DNA from: Verrucomicrobiota bacterium
Lineage (GTDB): Bacteria > Verrucomicrobiota > Verrucomicrobiia > Opitutales > Opitutaceae
Assembly: GCA_023443455.1 (NCBI GenBank)
Contig: JAEZUE010000077.1
Span: 10,956 to 74,955, forward strand
DNA: 64,000 bases
Direction of reading: 5' to 3'
Part shown: one piece after another, positions 1 to 7,605 of the stretch
Position numbering within the stretch: the stretch's first letter is position 1
Layout of the letters: every line of letters starts with the position of its first letter
Position numbers and translations under genes: made by a program
Notes under the pieces: model-generated
Seen by the model: the letters and a program-made list of their open reading frames with translations, nothing else
What the model was told of the DNA's origin: nothing
Database searches by the model: none

Positions 1-1
1 G

Positions 2-2302
2 CCGAGTCAGGCGCGGAAGTTCTCCAACACCGACAACAAGGCGCAGTCGAAGGGCCTCGGTTCGCTCAGCGCGACCGAGCTCGACACCATCCGCCCGAAA
101 CACCCCGAGGCAGCGACCGCCGAACTGCTCTTCGGCCTGCCCTCCGCCGCGATCATCCCCGAGGCCACGACCCGCCGCGGCGTGCTGCTCTTCGCCCCGC
201 CGAAGGACGGCGAATGGGTGCTCGCCTTTCACGGCCACGAACTCGCCCGTCTCACCGCGCCAGCCAAGCCGCTCGCCGAAGCCGACCGCTGGCTCGTCGC
301 CCGCGCCCCCGAGTATCCCCAGTTCAAAAACAACACCCCGGAAGCAAAGGTCGCCGCCCTGATCGCGGAGCGCACCCGCAGCGGCTGGTTCAAGCGGCTC
401 GCCCGCACCCGATCCGCGCCCGAAGTGCCGGTCGCCAACCCCGACGGCTCGATCCAGCCCGCCGAACTCAGCCCGCCCGCCCTCACGGCATCGGGCATCG
501 CCGCCTGGCAATCCCTGCTCGCCGCCGACGAGCCCACGCTCTGGCGCACGCTCGGCACGCTCCGCGTCGATCCGTCCAGTGCCGCACCTTGGGCTTCATC
601 GCTTTGCCCCGAAGCCGTGCTCACGCAGCGCGCCGGCACCGTTGCCGATCTCGCCGAACTCGCCCGCCAGTGGTACCTCGCCCACGACATCGAGGTGAAG
701 CCCCAGCAGGCGCCACTCTCGCCCGAAGGTGCGCAGCAACTCCGCGCCCGAATCCCGCTGGGCGATCTGCCAAAGGCGTTGCCGATCGTTTCCACGCCGG
801 CCGGCAACCGGATCATCCCCTTCGGCATCTCCGCGGAGGCCGGCGGTGCGTTGCTGGCCGCCGCACCCGCCGACGCGATAGTCGTACCGGCCACGGCGTC
901 GCTCACCGTCGAGGTCTTCTGCAAACCGAAGTCCCAGAACGCCGCAGCGCAGATGGGCAACATGGCCTCGGCCCTCGGTGGTGGCAGCACGTCCACCGAA
1001 CGAGGCTTCCGTCTCTGGCGCGGCACCGTTTCCCACGCCGAGCTTTCGCGCGACGCGTTCGACGTGTTCTTCTACGAGACCGGCGGCAGCACCGCCGAAC
1101 TGCGTGCCCAACTCGTCTTCGGCGACCGCGACGAGACGACCAAACCCGGCGACGGGCCGAAAACCGCCGAGTGGATACCGGTGCGCGAGGTGATCACCAT
1201 CCGTTGCGCCGGGCAGGAACCAGTGGTCCACGAGCGTTTCATCGAGGGTACACCGCTGGCCGGCACGTGCCAGTCGGTCGCGGTGCTTGCCCCCGACCTC
1301 GACGAGGCCGCCGCCCGCGCGCTCGCCGCCGACTGGGCGAAGCGCAAATCGGCCGACACGCCCAACCACCGCTCGCTCGCCCGCTGGCTCGGGCGCGAAA
1401 AGCTCGCCCGGTTCCTCGCCGCGCAGACGAAGTGGGAGCACGAGAACGCCGCACCGCTCGGCGTAAGCCTCACTCGAGCCAACGCCGGCCGCGTGCTGGT
1501 CGCCACCCTTGCACCCGATGCCGACGGAAAGCCCCGGCAGTCCTTCGACCTCGCGCACAGCGAGCCCCAAGTCCTCGGCGATGCCACCGCGGCAAAGGCG
1601 TTCCGCGCGATGCACGGCCTTGCCGATTCCGCCTTCGAGGGCCGGGTGCTCGGAGGATTCTCCGTCACCGACATCTGGAAGCACCGCGGCGACTACGTCG
1701 GCGTGACGCCGAAGCAGCGCAAGGCCTTCGCCGCCGAACTCGCAGCGCACGGCGTCCCGGAACCGATTGTCGAACGGATGAAGAAGGGCGGCGAGTACCT
1801 GCTCTTCGCCCGCCGCCCCCTGCTGATCAACGACCGTCCCGTCTGGGGCTGGCTCGAGGTCAATCCGCAGACCTTCGCCACCCGTTCCGTCTTCTCGACC
1901 GGCGAGCACGGCATGGTCGAGACGGTGATCGACGAATACGTGCCCGAGGCCGGTTCGTACACGCTCGGCTTCATGGTCGGCGTGGACGCCTCGGTCTGGG
2001 CCGTGTGCGCGTTCACCCTCGAAGGGCTCGGCTACGACGATGTGCTCGCGAAGGCCGAGGCGTTTGCGCTCGGACTCTCCAAGCACCTCAACCAGATCTC
2101 GGAGGAGCCCAGCTTCTCGCCCGAGGACGGCCCGATCTCGATCGGCGCCGGCGGCCTCGACTTCAAGGTCGGGCCCGTCTCGATCAGCGGCGAGGGTGCG
2201 AGCTACGACGACGGCGACGGCGGCTTCCGCAGCTTCTCCGACGGCTACAACGACGGCATCGCCTACTACTTCGCGCGGGCGAAGAAGGCCGCCGGCAAGT
2301 AA
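2..2302 (+). CDS. Hypothetical protein, 5' end outside the window
   Basis: The reading frame is open from the first complete codon at position 2 to a TAA at 2300-2302, giving at least 766 residues with no start inside the first codons, so the gene begins upstream of the window. I do not recognise the family. The protein looks soluble: no long hydrophobic segment is visible in the part present. It is rich in Ala, Glu and Arg up to about residue 480. The C-terminal 60 residues are Gly- and Asp-rich, with runs such as SIGAGGLDFKVGPVSISG and YDDGDGGF. A GTG at 182 could be called as a start by software, but the 60 codons before it continue the same composition and codon usage, so I treat them as coding. 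No function is proposed. Confidence 0.75.
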   Translation, partial: PSQARKFSNTDNKAQSKGLGSLSATELDTIRPKHPEAATAELLFGLPSAAIIPEATTRRGVLLFAPPKDGEWVLAFHGHELARLTAPAKPLAEADRWLVARAPEYPQFKNNTPEAKVAALIAERTRSGWFKRLARTRSAPEVPVANPDGSIQPAELSPPALTASGIAAWQSLLAADEPTLWRTLGTLRVDPSSAAPWASSLCPEAVLTQRAGTVADLAELARQWYLAHDIEVKPQQAPLSPEGAQQLRARIPLGDLPKALPIVSTPAGNRIIPFGISAEAGGALLAAAPADAIVVPATASLTVEVFCKPKSQNAAAQMGNMASALGGGSTSTERGFRLWRGTVSHAELSRDAFDVFFYETGGSTAELRAQLVFGDRDETTKPGDGPKTAEWIPVREVITIRCAGQEPVVHERFIEGTPLAGTCQSVAVLAPDLDEAAARALAADWAKRKSADTPNHRSLARWLGREKLARFLAAQTKWEHENAAPLGVSLTRANAGRVLVATLAPDADGKPRQSFDLAHSEPQVLGDATAAKAFRAMHGLADSAFEGRVLGGFSVTDIWKHRGDYVGVTPKQRKAFAAELAAHGVPEPIVERMKKGGEYLLFARRPLLINDRPVWGWLEVNPQTFATRSVFSTGEHGMVETVIDEYVPEAGSYTLGFMVGVDASVWAVCAFTLEGLGYDDVLAKAEAFALGLSKHLNQISEEPSFSPEDGPISIGAGGLDFKVGPVSISGEGASYDDGDGGFRSFSDGYNDGIAYYFARAKKAAGK

Positions 2303-2319
2303 CTCCACCGGCCGCCAGT

Positions 2320-2346
2320 CCGTAGCGGAACGCGTGAGCGTTTCGA
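2320..2346 (+). repeat. GTAG-headed REP-like hairpin, copy 1
   Basis: The core reads GTAG followed by CGGAACGC, GTGA, GCGTTTCG. The two 8-base arms pair with one G-U wobble and leave a GUGA (GNRA-type) tetraloop. Nearly identical copies lie at 2475-2501 and 3659-3686. A degenerate relative is at about 8470-8496. A GTAG head next to a short stem recalls classical REP elements mobilised by RAYT transposases; no such gene is in the window. Confidence 0.7.
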
Positions 2347-2362
2347 CGGCCGTCGTGGCGCG

Positions 2363-2456
2363 GTGCTTCAGCCCGCGTCGGCGGACGCCAGCCAAAGCCA
2401 GACACTTCGAATCCACATACCGAATCAGCGGAGTTGAACCGCAGGGGCTGAAGCAC
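2363..2456. repeat. 94-bp element with 12-bp terminal inverted repeats
   Basis: The left end is GTGCTTCAGCCC (2363-2374) and the right end is its exact complement GGGCTGAAGCAC (2445-2456). A second copy of about 110 bp lies at 8514-8623 and shares both ends and most of the interior, including the phrase ACTTCGAATCCACATACC. The structure fits a REPIN or small MITE. No coding capacity. Confidence 0.7.
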
Positions 2457-2474
2457 CCGGCCACGTCACTCCGT

Positions 2475-2501
2475 CCCGTAGCGGAACGCGTGAGCGTTTC
2501 G
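2475..2501 (+). repeat. GTAG-headed REP-like hairpin, copy 2
   Basis: Same core as the copy at 2320: GTAG, CGGAACGC, GTGA, GCGTTTCG. It marks the left edge of the first unit of the tandem duplication that carries the two PEP-CTERM genes. Confidence 0.7.
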
Positions 2502-2686
2502 GCTCTCCGGGCCCGACTTCATGCCCGGCATTTCGACCACTGATGCCTCGGATTATCACGGATAGGAAAAATCCGGAATCCGTGCCCATCCGTGAAATCC
2601 GTGGTTTCGGAATTTCTCCGCCTGCGCCGCACACAGCCCGGTATCGATCGCCACGCCAACGTCCTCCGCAGTCTCCCGGGCCAGCC

Positions 2687-2707
2687 ACCGCGTTGGGACA
2701 ACGCGGT
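2687..2707. promoter_or_regulatory. Perfect 9-bp palindrome, upstream of PEP-CTERM gene 1
   Basis: ACCGCGTTG, a 3-base spacer GGA, then CAACGCGGT. The same two arms with spacer TTC occur at 3866-3886 upstream of the second PEP-CTERM gene. The gap from palindrome to start codon is 140 nt here and 138 nt there. Conservation of the arms while the spacer and flanks changed suggests a protein-binding site or RNA hairpin; which one is not decided by sequence. Confidence 0.55.
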
Positions 2708-2847
2708 CCACCACGCCAATGCATTGAGCGAGTCCTTCACTAATACCCTCATTCAGCGCCGCTACTTCTCATCCCTCGGTGTCCGGAGCACTTGCCGCGA
2801 AATGAGGTGATCCCCTTAGTCGACGCCACGCAAAGCACAACACCGCC

Positions 2848-3570
2848 ATGAAACGTCCCAATCGCTCCACGGTCATCGCCCTCCCGGCCGCAACCTTCGG
2901 CGCGCTCGCCGCCGCCACGTCCGGTTCGGCAAGCATCCAATTTTTCGACATCGCCGACCTCAAGGTCGATGAGAACAGCGGCAACTCGATCTATTTCGAC
3001 CTCTTCAGTGGGGATGCCTCGACAGCGACATCCGGGACTGGTTTTCAGCTCTGGGCCGTCGGTGGGTTGAGTTCATATTCGGGATACACAGACCCCGATA
3101 CGGGGTATTACCAACCGCCGTTTTCCACCAGCTGGAATTACGCGTACGCGGCCACCCCGGCGAACGGCCAGACCCTCTGCACCTACGATGATGGGAGCTG
3201 GGGCAATTCCGCACGCTTGGCGTCCCTCAATCAAATCGGTCCCGCGTCAACGTTCTATTGGGGGTCTCCATCTAGGAACTACCTTCGTTCCGATTGGAGT
3301 GGCTCTTCCTCTGGCAACTGGCAGGTCGGCTCCTCCGGCTACCTCGGACTCCGCGTCGGCAATGACACCGACGGCTACAACTACGGCTGGGCCGAGATAT
3401 CGATCGGCGAAGACTCGTCGGTGACCCTCCACAGTTTCGCCTACGAAGACACGAAAAACACCGCGATCCAGGCCGGTGCCATCCCCGAGCCGTCGACCTA
3501 TGCGGCGCTCACCGGCCTGCTCGCCGGTTCCGCAGTCCTCTACTCCCGCCGCCGCAAGCGCGCCGCCTGA
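2848..3570 (+). CDS. PEP-CTERM sorting domain protein 1
   Basis: A 240-residue exported protein. Residues 1-30 form a signal peptide (MKRPNRS, then an Ala-rich hydrophobic stretch ending in GSAS). The last 30 residues are a textbook PEP-CTERM signal: AIPEPSTYA, a hydrophobic helix, then SRRRKRAA. In this system the protein is exported by Sec, cleaved and sorted by an exosortase (EpsH/Xrt family), and often ends up in extracellular polymer or on the surface. The body is rich in Gly, Ser, Tyr and Trp and has no recognised enzymatic domain. The start at 2848 is chosen because the N-terminus matches residue for residue the paralogue that starts at 4025. No exosortase gene is in the window. A hairpin terminator follows at 3598. 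Confidence 0.9.
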   Translation: MKRPNRSTVIALPAATFGALAAATSGSASIQFFDIADLKVDENSGNSIYFDLFSGDASTATSGTGFQLWAVGGLSSYSGYTDPDTGYYQPPFSTSWNYAYAATPANGQTLCTYDDGSWGNSARLASLNQIGPASTFYWGSPSRNYLRSDWSGSSSGNWQVGSSGYLGLRVGNDTDGYNYGWAEISIGEDSSVTLHSFAYEDTKNTAIQAGAIPEPSTYAALTGLLAGSAVLYSRRRKRAA

Positions 3571-3597
3571 GGTCTCCTCGCATTTCCGTTTCTTCGA

Positions 3598-3635
3598 CGA
3601 ACCCGGCCGCTCCCTGCTGCCGGGTTCGCTGTTTT
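3598..3635 (+). terminator. Probable intrinsic terminator after PEP-CTERM gene 1
   Basis: CGAACCCGGC (3598-3607) pairs perfectly with GCCGGGTTCG (3619-3628) across an 11-base loop and is followed by CTGTTTT. It lies 28 nt after the stop codon. Confidence 0.65.
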
Positions 3636-3658
3636 CGCGGCCCCAGCGGCGATCGCAT

Positions 3659-3686
3659 CCCGTAGCGGAACGCGTGAGCGTTTCGA
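3659..3686 (+). repeat. GTAG-headed REP-like hairpin, copy 3
   Basis: Third close copy of the GTAG, CGGAACGC, GTGA, GCGTTTCG element. It marks the left edge of the second unit of the tandem duplication; the distance to the next start codon is 338 nt here and 346 nt for the copy at 2475. Confidence 0.7.
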
Positions 3687-4024
3687 TTTCTATGTCTCAA
3701 CTTCATCCCCGGCATTTCGACCGCGGATGCCTCGGATCACCGCGGATGACGAAGTCCGGACCCCGTGCCCATTCGTGAAATCCGTGGTTTCCCAACACCT
3801 GCGACTCGCCGCATGCACCCGATAACGCTGCACTGCCAACGCCATTCGCAATCGCCCAGACCTGCACCGCGTTGTTCCAACGCGGTCCTCCTCGCTGCGC
3901 ATTGGTCAAACCCGCTGCTAATACACCCGTTCAGCGACGCTACTTATCATCCGGATCAAGCTTGGTACCCTTGCTGAGAGATGTGGCGATTCCCTTAGTC
4001 ACCACGCAAACTCGCAAAACCGCC
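3687..4024. other. Duplicated upstream region of PEP-CTERM gene 2
   Basis: No gene is seen. The segment is paralogous to 2502-2847 and shares with it the phrases GGCATTTCGACC, GATGCCTCGGAT, TCCGTGGTTT, the palindrome, CGCTACTT-TCATCC and CCCTTAGTC close to the start codon. The last two are the best candidates for promoter-proximal conserved sequence. No clear -35/-10 pair is evident. Confidence 0.6.
3866..3886. promoter_or_regulatory. Perfect 9-bp palindrome, upstream of PEP-CTERM gene 2
   Basis: ACCGCGTTG, spacer TTC, CAACGCGGT. Arms are identical to the site at 2687-2707, the spacer differs, and the distance to the start codon is 138 nt against 140 nt. Confidence 0.55.
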
Positions 4025-4699
4025 ATGAAACGTCCCAATCGCTCCACCACCATCGCCCTCCCCGCCGCCACCCTCGGTGCGCTTGCCGGGGCGGCCTCCG
4101 CCTCCGCCAGCATTGTCTACAGCGGTGTACTCACAAACATCACCGCCCCTCGCATTGGATCCCTCTATTTCGATCAATCCATCTTTTTCGATCTCGATCA
4201 GAGCAGTGGGACACTGACGGGCTCAGGCAGTTTCACAGGAGCGGATTTTCGATTGGCGTTCAAATCGGGGTATTCAAGCAAACCGACCATCCTCGCCACC
4301 AACACGAACTCACAGTCGGTCGGCACCGTCTCCAACGGCACGTTCCCGTACTCGATCAGCTTTGCAGCCGGAGCGACAATCGGACAGCCATCCGGTGTCT
4401 GGGCTCAGGATACAAGTATCAACCACAATGGAGGCAACAATAGTGCTTGGGCTTCCGGTACGACCGGCTACCTCGGCCTGCGAATCAATGATGGCGTCGG
4501 CAACCCCAGTTACGGCTGGGCTCAAATCACCTACGGTGCCGATAATACCTTGAACCTCCACGGCTTCGCCTACGAGACAGACAAGGGCACACCGATCCAG
4601 GCCGGCGCCATCCCCGAGCCCTCGACCTACGCGGCCCTCACGGGCCTGCTCGCCGGCTCTGCCGTGCTCTACTCCCGCCGCCGCAAGCGCGCCGCCTGA
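4025..4699 (+). CDS. PEP-CTERM sorting domain protein 2
   Basis: A 224-residue paralogue of the preceding PEP-CTERM protein. The first residues MKRPNRST and the last 30 residues (AIPEPSTYA to RRRKRAA) are identical, while the middle, rich in Ser, Gly, Asn and Thr, has diverged strongly. In the final 30 codons eight differ between the paralogues and all eight changes are synonymous, so the sorting signal is under selection. The frame is open upstream to 3872, but ATG 4025 is preferred because it aligns with the paralogue and directly precedes the signal peptide. It is exported by Sec and presumably anchored or released by an exosortase encoded elsewhere. Confidence 0.9.
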   Translation: MKRPNRSTTIALPAATLGALAGAASASASIVYSGVLTNITAPRIGSLYFDQSIFFDLDQSSGTLTGSGSFTGADFRLAFKSGYSSKPTILATNTNSQSVGTVSNGTFPYSISFAAGATIGQPSGVWAQDTSINHNGGNNSAWASGTTGYLGLRINDGVGNPSYGWAQITYGADNTLNLHGFAYETDKGTPIQAGAIPEPSTYAALTGLLAGSAVLYSRRRKRAA

Positions 4700-4761
4700 C
4701 CGGTGCCTGATGGCGTCGAGAGCCGGGTGACGAGAGACGAGAGCAAATCCAGCGCGTTGCT

Positions 4762-4785
4762 CGAGCCCCATTCATGAGGGGCTCG
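4762..4785 (+). terminator. Possible terminator hairpin after PEP-CTERM gene 2
   Basis: CGAGCCCC (4762-4769) pairs with GGGGCTCG (4778-4785) around an 8-base loop. Only a short T run (ACTTTG) follows, so termination is plausible but not strong. The neighbouring 4715-4832 holds GACGAG/CTCGTC phrases that recur at 21141-21180 and 38100-38215. Confidence 0.4.
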
Positions 4786-4882
4786 GCACTTTGTCCCTGT
4801 GTCCATCACCCTCGTCCCTCGTCGGCTCGACACTCGACCAACAGATCGCGGGCCAAAGATCTACTGAGCCAATTTCCCCTTT

Positions 4883-4917
4883 CGGCTTCCCGTCCTGCAC
4901 GGGAAGCCGTTTTGTTT
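4883..4917 (+). terminator. Strong intrinsic terminator directly before the next start codon
   Basis: CGGCTTCCCGT (4883-4893) and ACGGGAAGCCG (4899-4909) form a perfect 11-bp stem with a 5-base loop, followed at once by TTTTGTTT (4910-4917). The start codon of the phosphodiesterase fusion gene is only 6 nt further on. It either ends the PEP-CTERM transcript or acts as an attenuator in the leader of the next gene. Confidence 0.8.
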
Positions 4918-4923
4918 CCCCGC

Positions 4924-7605
4924 ATGTCGCAATCTCCCCGCAAAGTCCTGCTCGTCGGCTGGGACGGCGCCGACTGGAAAGTCGCCTCGCCGTTGATGGA
5001 TGCCGGCGCAATGCCGCAGTTCGCCAACCTCGTCGAGCACGGCATCTCGGGAAATCTGGCGAGCCAGCCGCCCTACCTCTCGCCGATGTTGTGGAACTCC
5101 ATCGCGACGGGCAAACGGCCGCACAAACACGGCATCCTCGGTTTCACCTCGACCGATCCGCAGACGGGCAAGTTGCGCCCGATGGCGAGCACGCAGCGTC
5201 GTTGCAAGGCCCTCTGGAATATTCTCTCCGAACACGGCAAGGTCGCCCATGTCGTCGGCTGGTTCGCGTCGCACCCGGCCGAGAACATCAACGGCGTCTG
5301 CGTCTCCGAAGCTTGGCCACGCCCGGTGGCGAAAGGCGCACCATGGCCGATCCCGGCCAACGCCATCACTCCGGCGGAGGTCGCCGATGAACTGGCCGAC
5401 CTGCGCGTGCGCCCCGAGGATGTGGACCTCGGCATCCTGCGCCTTTTCATCCCGCGCCTCGACGAGATCGACCTGAGCCGCGACAAACGCCCCGAGCAGC
5501 TCCTGATCCGGCTCGCCGAGCTCTATACCGTCCACAACGCCGCGATCGAACTGCTCGACCGCGGCCCATGGGACTGCCTCGCCGTCTACTACCATTTCAT
5601 CGACTGGGTCTGTCATGACTTCATGGACTTCCACCCGCCGCGCCGCCCGCACATTCCGGAACGCGAATACGGCTGGTACAGCGAAGTCATCAACAGCGCC
5701 TACCGGCTCCAGGACCTGCTGCTCGCCGACCTGCTGAAACATGCCGGGCCGGGCGTGACCGCGATCGTCTGCTCCGACCACGGTTTCCACAGCGACCACC
5801 ACCGGCCGTTGCGCACCCCGCGCGTCACCGCCGGCATCGCCGGTTGGCACCGCCCGCAGGGACTGCTCGCCGCGGCCGGCCCGGGCATCGCACGCGACAA
5901 GCTGCTCGCCGGAGCCAGCCAGCTCGACGTCACCCCGACGATCCTCCACCTCTTTGGGCTGCCCCACGCCGAGGACATGGACGGCCGCGTGCTCACCGAA
6001 CTGCTCGATCCCACGCCGGCCCGCGCACCGCGCACCATCCCGTCGTGGGAAACCGCCGCGGTCCCGCATCCACGCGCCCGGCACACAACCGATCTGGGCG
6101 AGGACGAAAGCGCCGCGTTGCTCCAGCAGTTCGCCGATCTCGGCTATGTCGAGCTCAACACCAACGGCCCGGAGTCGGCCGTCGAGGTCAGCGACCGGGA
6201 GAACCGCTGGAACCTCGCCATCACTTTGCGCAACGCCGGCCTAGACGCGGAGGCGTTGCCGCTCTTCGAGGAGTTGCACTTCGCCTTTCCGGAGGAGCCG
6301 CGCTACGCCTACCATCTCGCGCTCACTTGCATCGCGCTCGGTCTGCTCGACGAAGCGGCAATCCCGGTCGAGACCATCCTCGACTACGGCGAAGACAACC
6401 CAAAGGCCCGCACGATTCTCGCCGAGATCGCCCAGGCTCGTAACGAGCCCGAGGTCGCCCTTGCCCATCTCGACGCCGCCGCCCGCCTCAGCCCCGACCG
6501 GCCGGCCCGCGCGCGCCTGCGCGGTCTCGTGCTGCTGAAACTCGAGCGTTGGTCCGAGGCCGCCGAGTCGTTCCACCTCGCCCTCGAACACGATCCCGAC
6601 GACGACGCGGCGTGGCTCGGGCTTGCCCGCGCCTTTATCCGCGCCGGCCAGTTTGCGGAAGCCGCCGAGTACGCCCGCAATGCGCTCGGACTCAACTCCG
6701 CCCGGCCGCTCGCCGCTTTCACGCTCGGCCAGGCACTCGCCGCTGCCGAGCAGCCGCAGGAAGCGGCCGAGGCCTTCCGTCGCGCGCTGGCCATCCGCCC
6801 GGGATTCAAGGCGGCCCAGAACGCCCTCGACCGGCTGCAGGGCAAGCCGTACGTCGCCGACACGCTCTTTCCTGAAACCGACGATCCCGCGCCGCGCCGG
6901 GAGCGTTCTTCGGCCCATCTGGCCGACCTGCTCTCGCGGCGCAACGAACTCCGCACCAAGGCGAAACCGGTTTCCTCATACAGTCCCCCACAGAAGACGA
7001 AACCGCCGGAGCCGGGCGCTTCGGGCAAGACCTTCACGCTCGTCTCGGGCCTCCCCCGCTCCGGCACATCGTTGATGATGCAGATGCTCGTCCGCGGGGG
7101 CCTGCCCCCCATGACCGACGGACACCGGACCGCCGACCCGCACAACCCCGAAGGCTACTTCGAGTGGGAGGCGATCAGGGAGTTGCCCCGCAACCCGGAC
7201 ATCCTGCTCCAGGCGGAAGGCAAGGTCACCAAGATCGTCTGCCCGCTGCTGCCGCATCTGCCGGTCCAGCACCGCTACGAAATCGTCTTCATGCGCCGGC
7301 CGGCCGAACAGGTGGCGGCATCACAGTCGAAGATGCGGCGCGCGCTGACCGCCGTCGGCGACGACGAGGCGGTGCCGCCCGAACTGTTGGCCCGCCATGA
7401 AGAGGCGATCCTGACCGCATTGCGGCAGGCACCGAACATCCGCCTGCTCGAGGTCGACTACCCTCAATTGGTCGCCGCCCCCGAGGCGACGGTCGTTGCG
7501 CTGACCGACTTCCTCGGCAACGCGAAACTGCCCGACTCCCGATCCATGGCCGGCGCCGTACGCCCCGACCTCCACCGCGAGAAAGGCGCCGCATCCGCCC
7601 GATGA
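4924..7605 (+). CDS. Type I phosphodiesterase, TPR and sulfotransferase-like fusion protein
   Basis: 893 residues from ATG 4924; the open frame extends further upstream, but that part is low-quality sequence overlapping a terminator. Residues 8-370 are an alkaline-phosphatase superfamily phosphodiesterase: metal ligands are visible as GWDGAD (Asp14), FIDWVCH (Asp227, His231), SDHG (Asp285, His286) and GWH (His309); the nucleophile is probably Ser53 in YLSPMLW. Residues 425-640 are tetratricopeptide repeats. Residues 702-880 resemble a sulfotransferase, with the PAPS-binding 5'-loop GLPRSGTS near 709-716. No signal peptide is seen, so it should be cytoplasmic. The three-part fusion suggests modification and turnover of one sulfated or phosphorylated substrate, but the substrate is unknown. 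The stop overlaps the next start (ATGA). Confidence 0.8.
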   Translation: MSQSPRKVLLVGWDGADWKVASPLMDAGAMPQFANLVEHGISGNLASQPPYLSPMLWNSIATGKRPHKHGILGFTSTDPQTGKLRPMASTQRRCKALWNILSEHGKVAHVVGWFASHPAENINGVCVSEAWPRPVAKGAPWPIPANAITPAEVADELADLRVRPEDVDLGILRLFIPRLDEIDLSRDKRPEQLLIRLAELYTVHNAAIELLDRGPWDCLAVYYHFIDWVCHDFMDFHPPRRPHIPEREYGWYSEVINSAYRLQDLLLADLLKHAGPGVTAIVCSDHGFHSDHHRPLRTPRVTAGIAGWHRPQGLLAAAGPGIARDKLLAGASQLDVTPTILHLFGLPHAEDMDGRVLTELLDPTPARAPRTIPSWETAAVPHPRARHTTDLGEDESAALLQQFADLGYVELNTNGPESAVEVSDRENRWNLAITLRNAGLDAEALPLFEELHFAFPEEPRYAYHLALTCIALGLLDEAAIPVETILDYGEDNPKARTILAEIAQARNEPEVALAHLDAAARLSPDRPARARLRGLVLLKLERWSEAAESFHLALEHDPDDDAAWLGLARAFIRAGQFAEAAEYARNALGLNSARPLAAFTLGQALAAAEQPQEAAEAFRRALAIRPGFKAAQNALDRLQGKPYVADTLFPETDDPAPRRERSSAHLADLLSRRNELRTKAKPVSSYSPPQKTKPPEPGASGKTFTLVSGLPRSGTSLMMQMLVRGGLPPMTDGHRTADPHNPEGYFEWEAIRELPRNPDILLQAEGKVTKIVCPLLPHLPVQHRYEIVFMRRPAEQVAASQSKMRRALTAVGDDEAVPPELLARHEEAILTALRQAPNIRLLEVDYPQLVAAPEATVVALTDFLGNAKLPDSRSMAGAVRPDLHREKGAASAR

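Larger units (their letters stand above)
2303..2847. other. Repeat-rich intergenic region before the first PEP-CTERM gene
   Basis: No gene is supported in these 545 bases. They hold two copies of a GTAG-headed hairpin (2320-2346 and 2475-2501), a 94-bp element with 12-bp terminal inverted repeats (2363-2456), a segment built of short self-similar phrases around CGGAT and TCCGTG (about 2535-2615), a perfect 9-bp-stem palindrome (2687-2707) and the probable promoter region of the PEP-CTERM gene. From 2475 onward the sequence is paralogous to 3659-4024. Confidence 0.7.
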
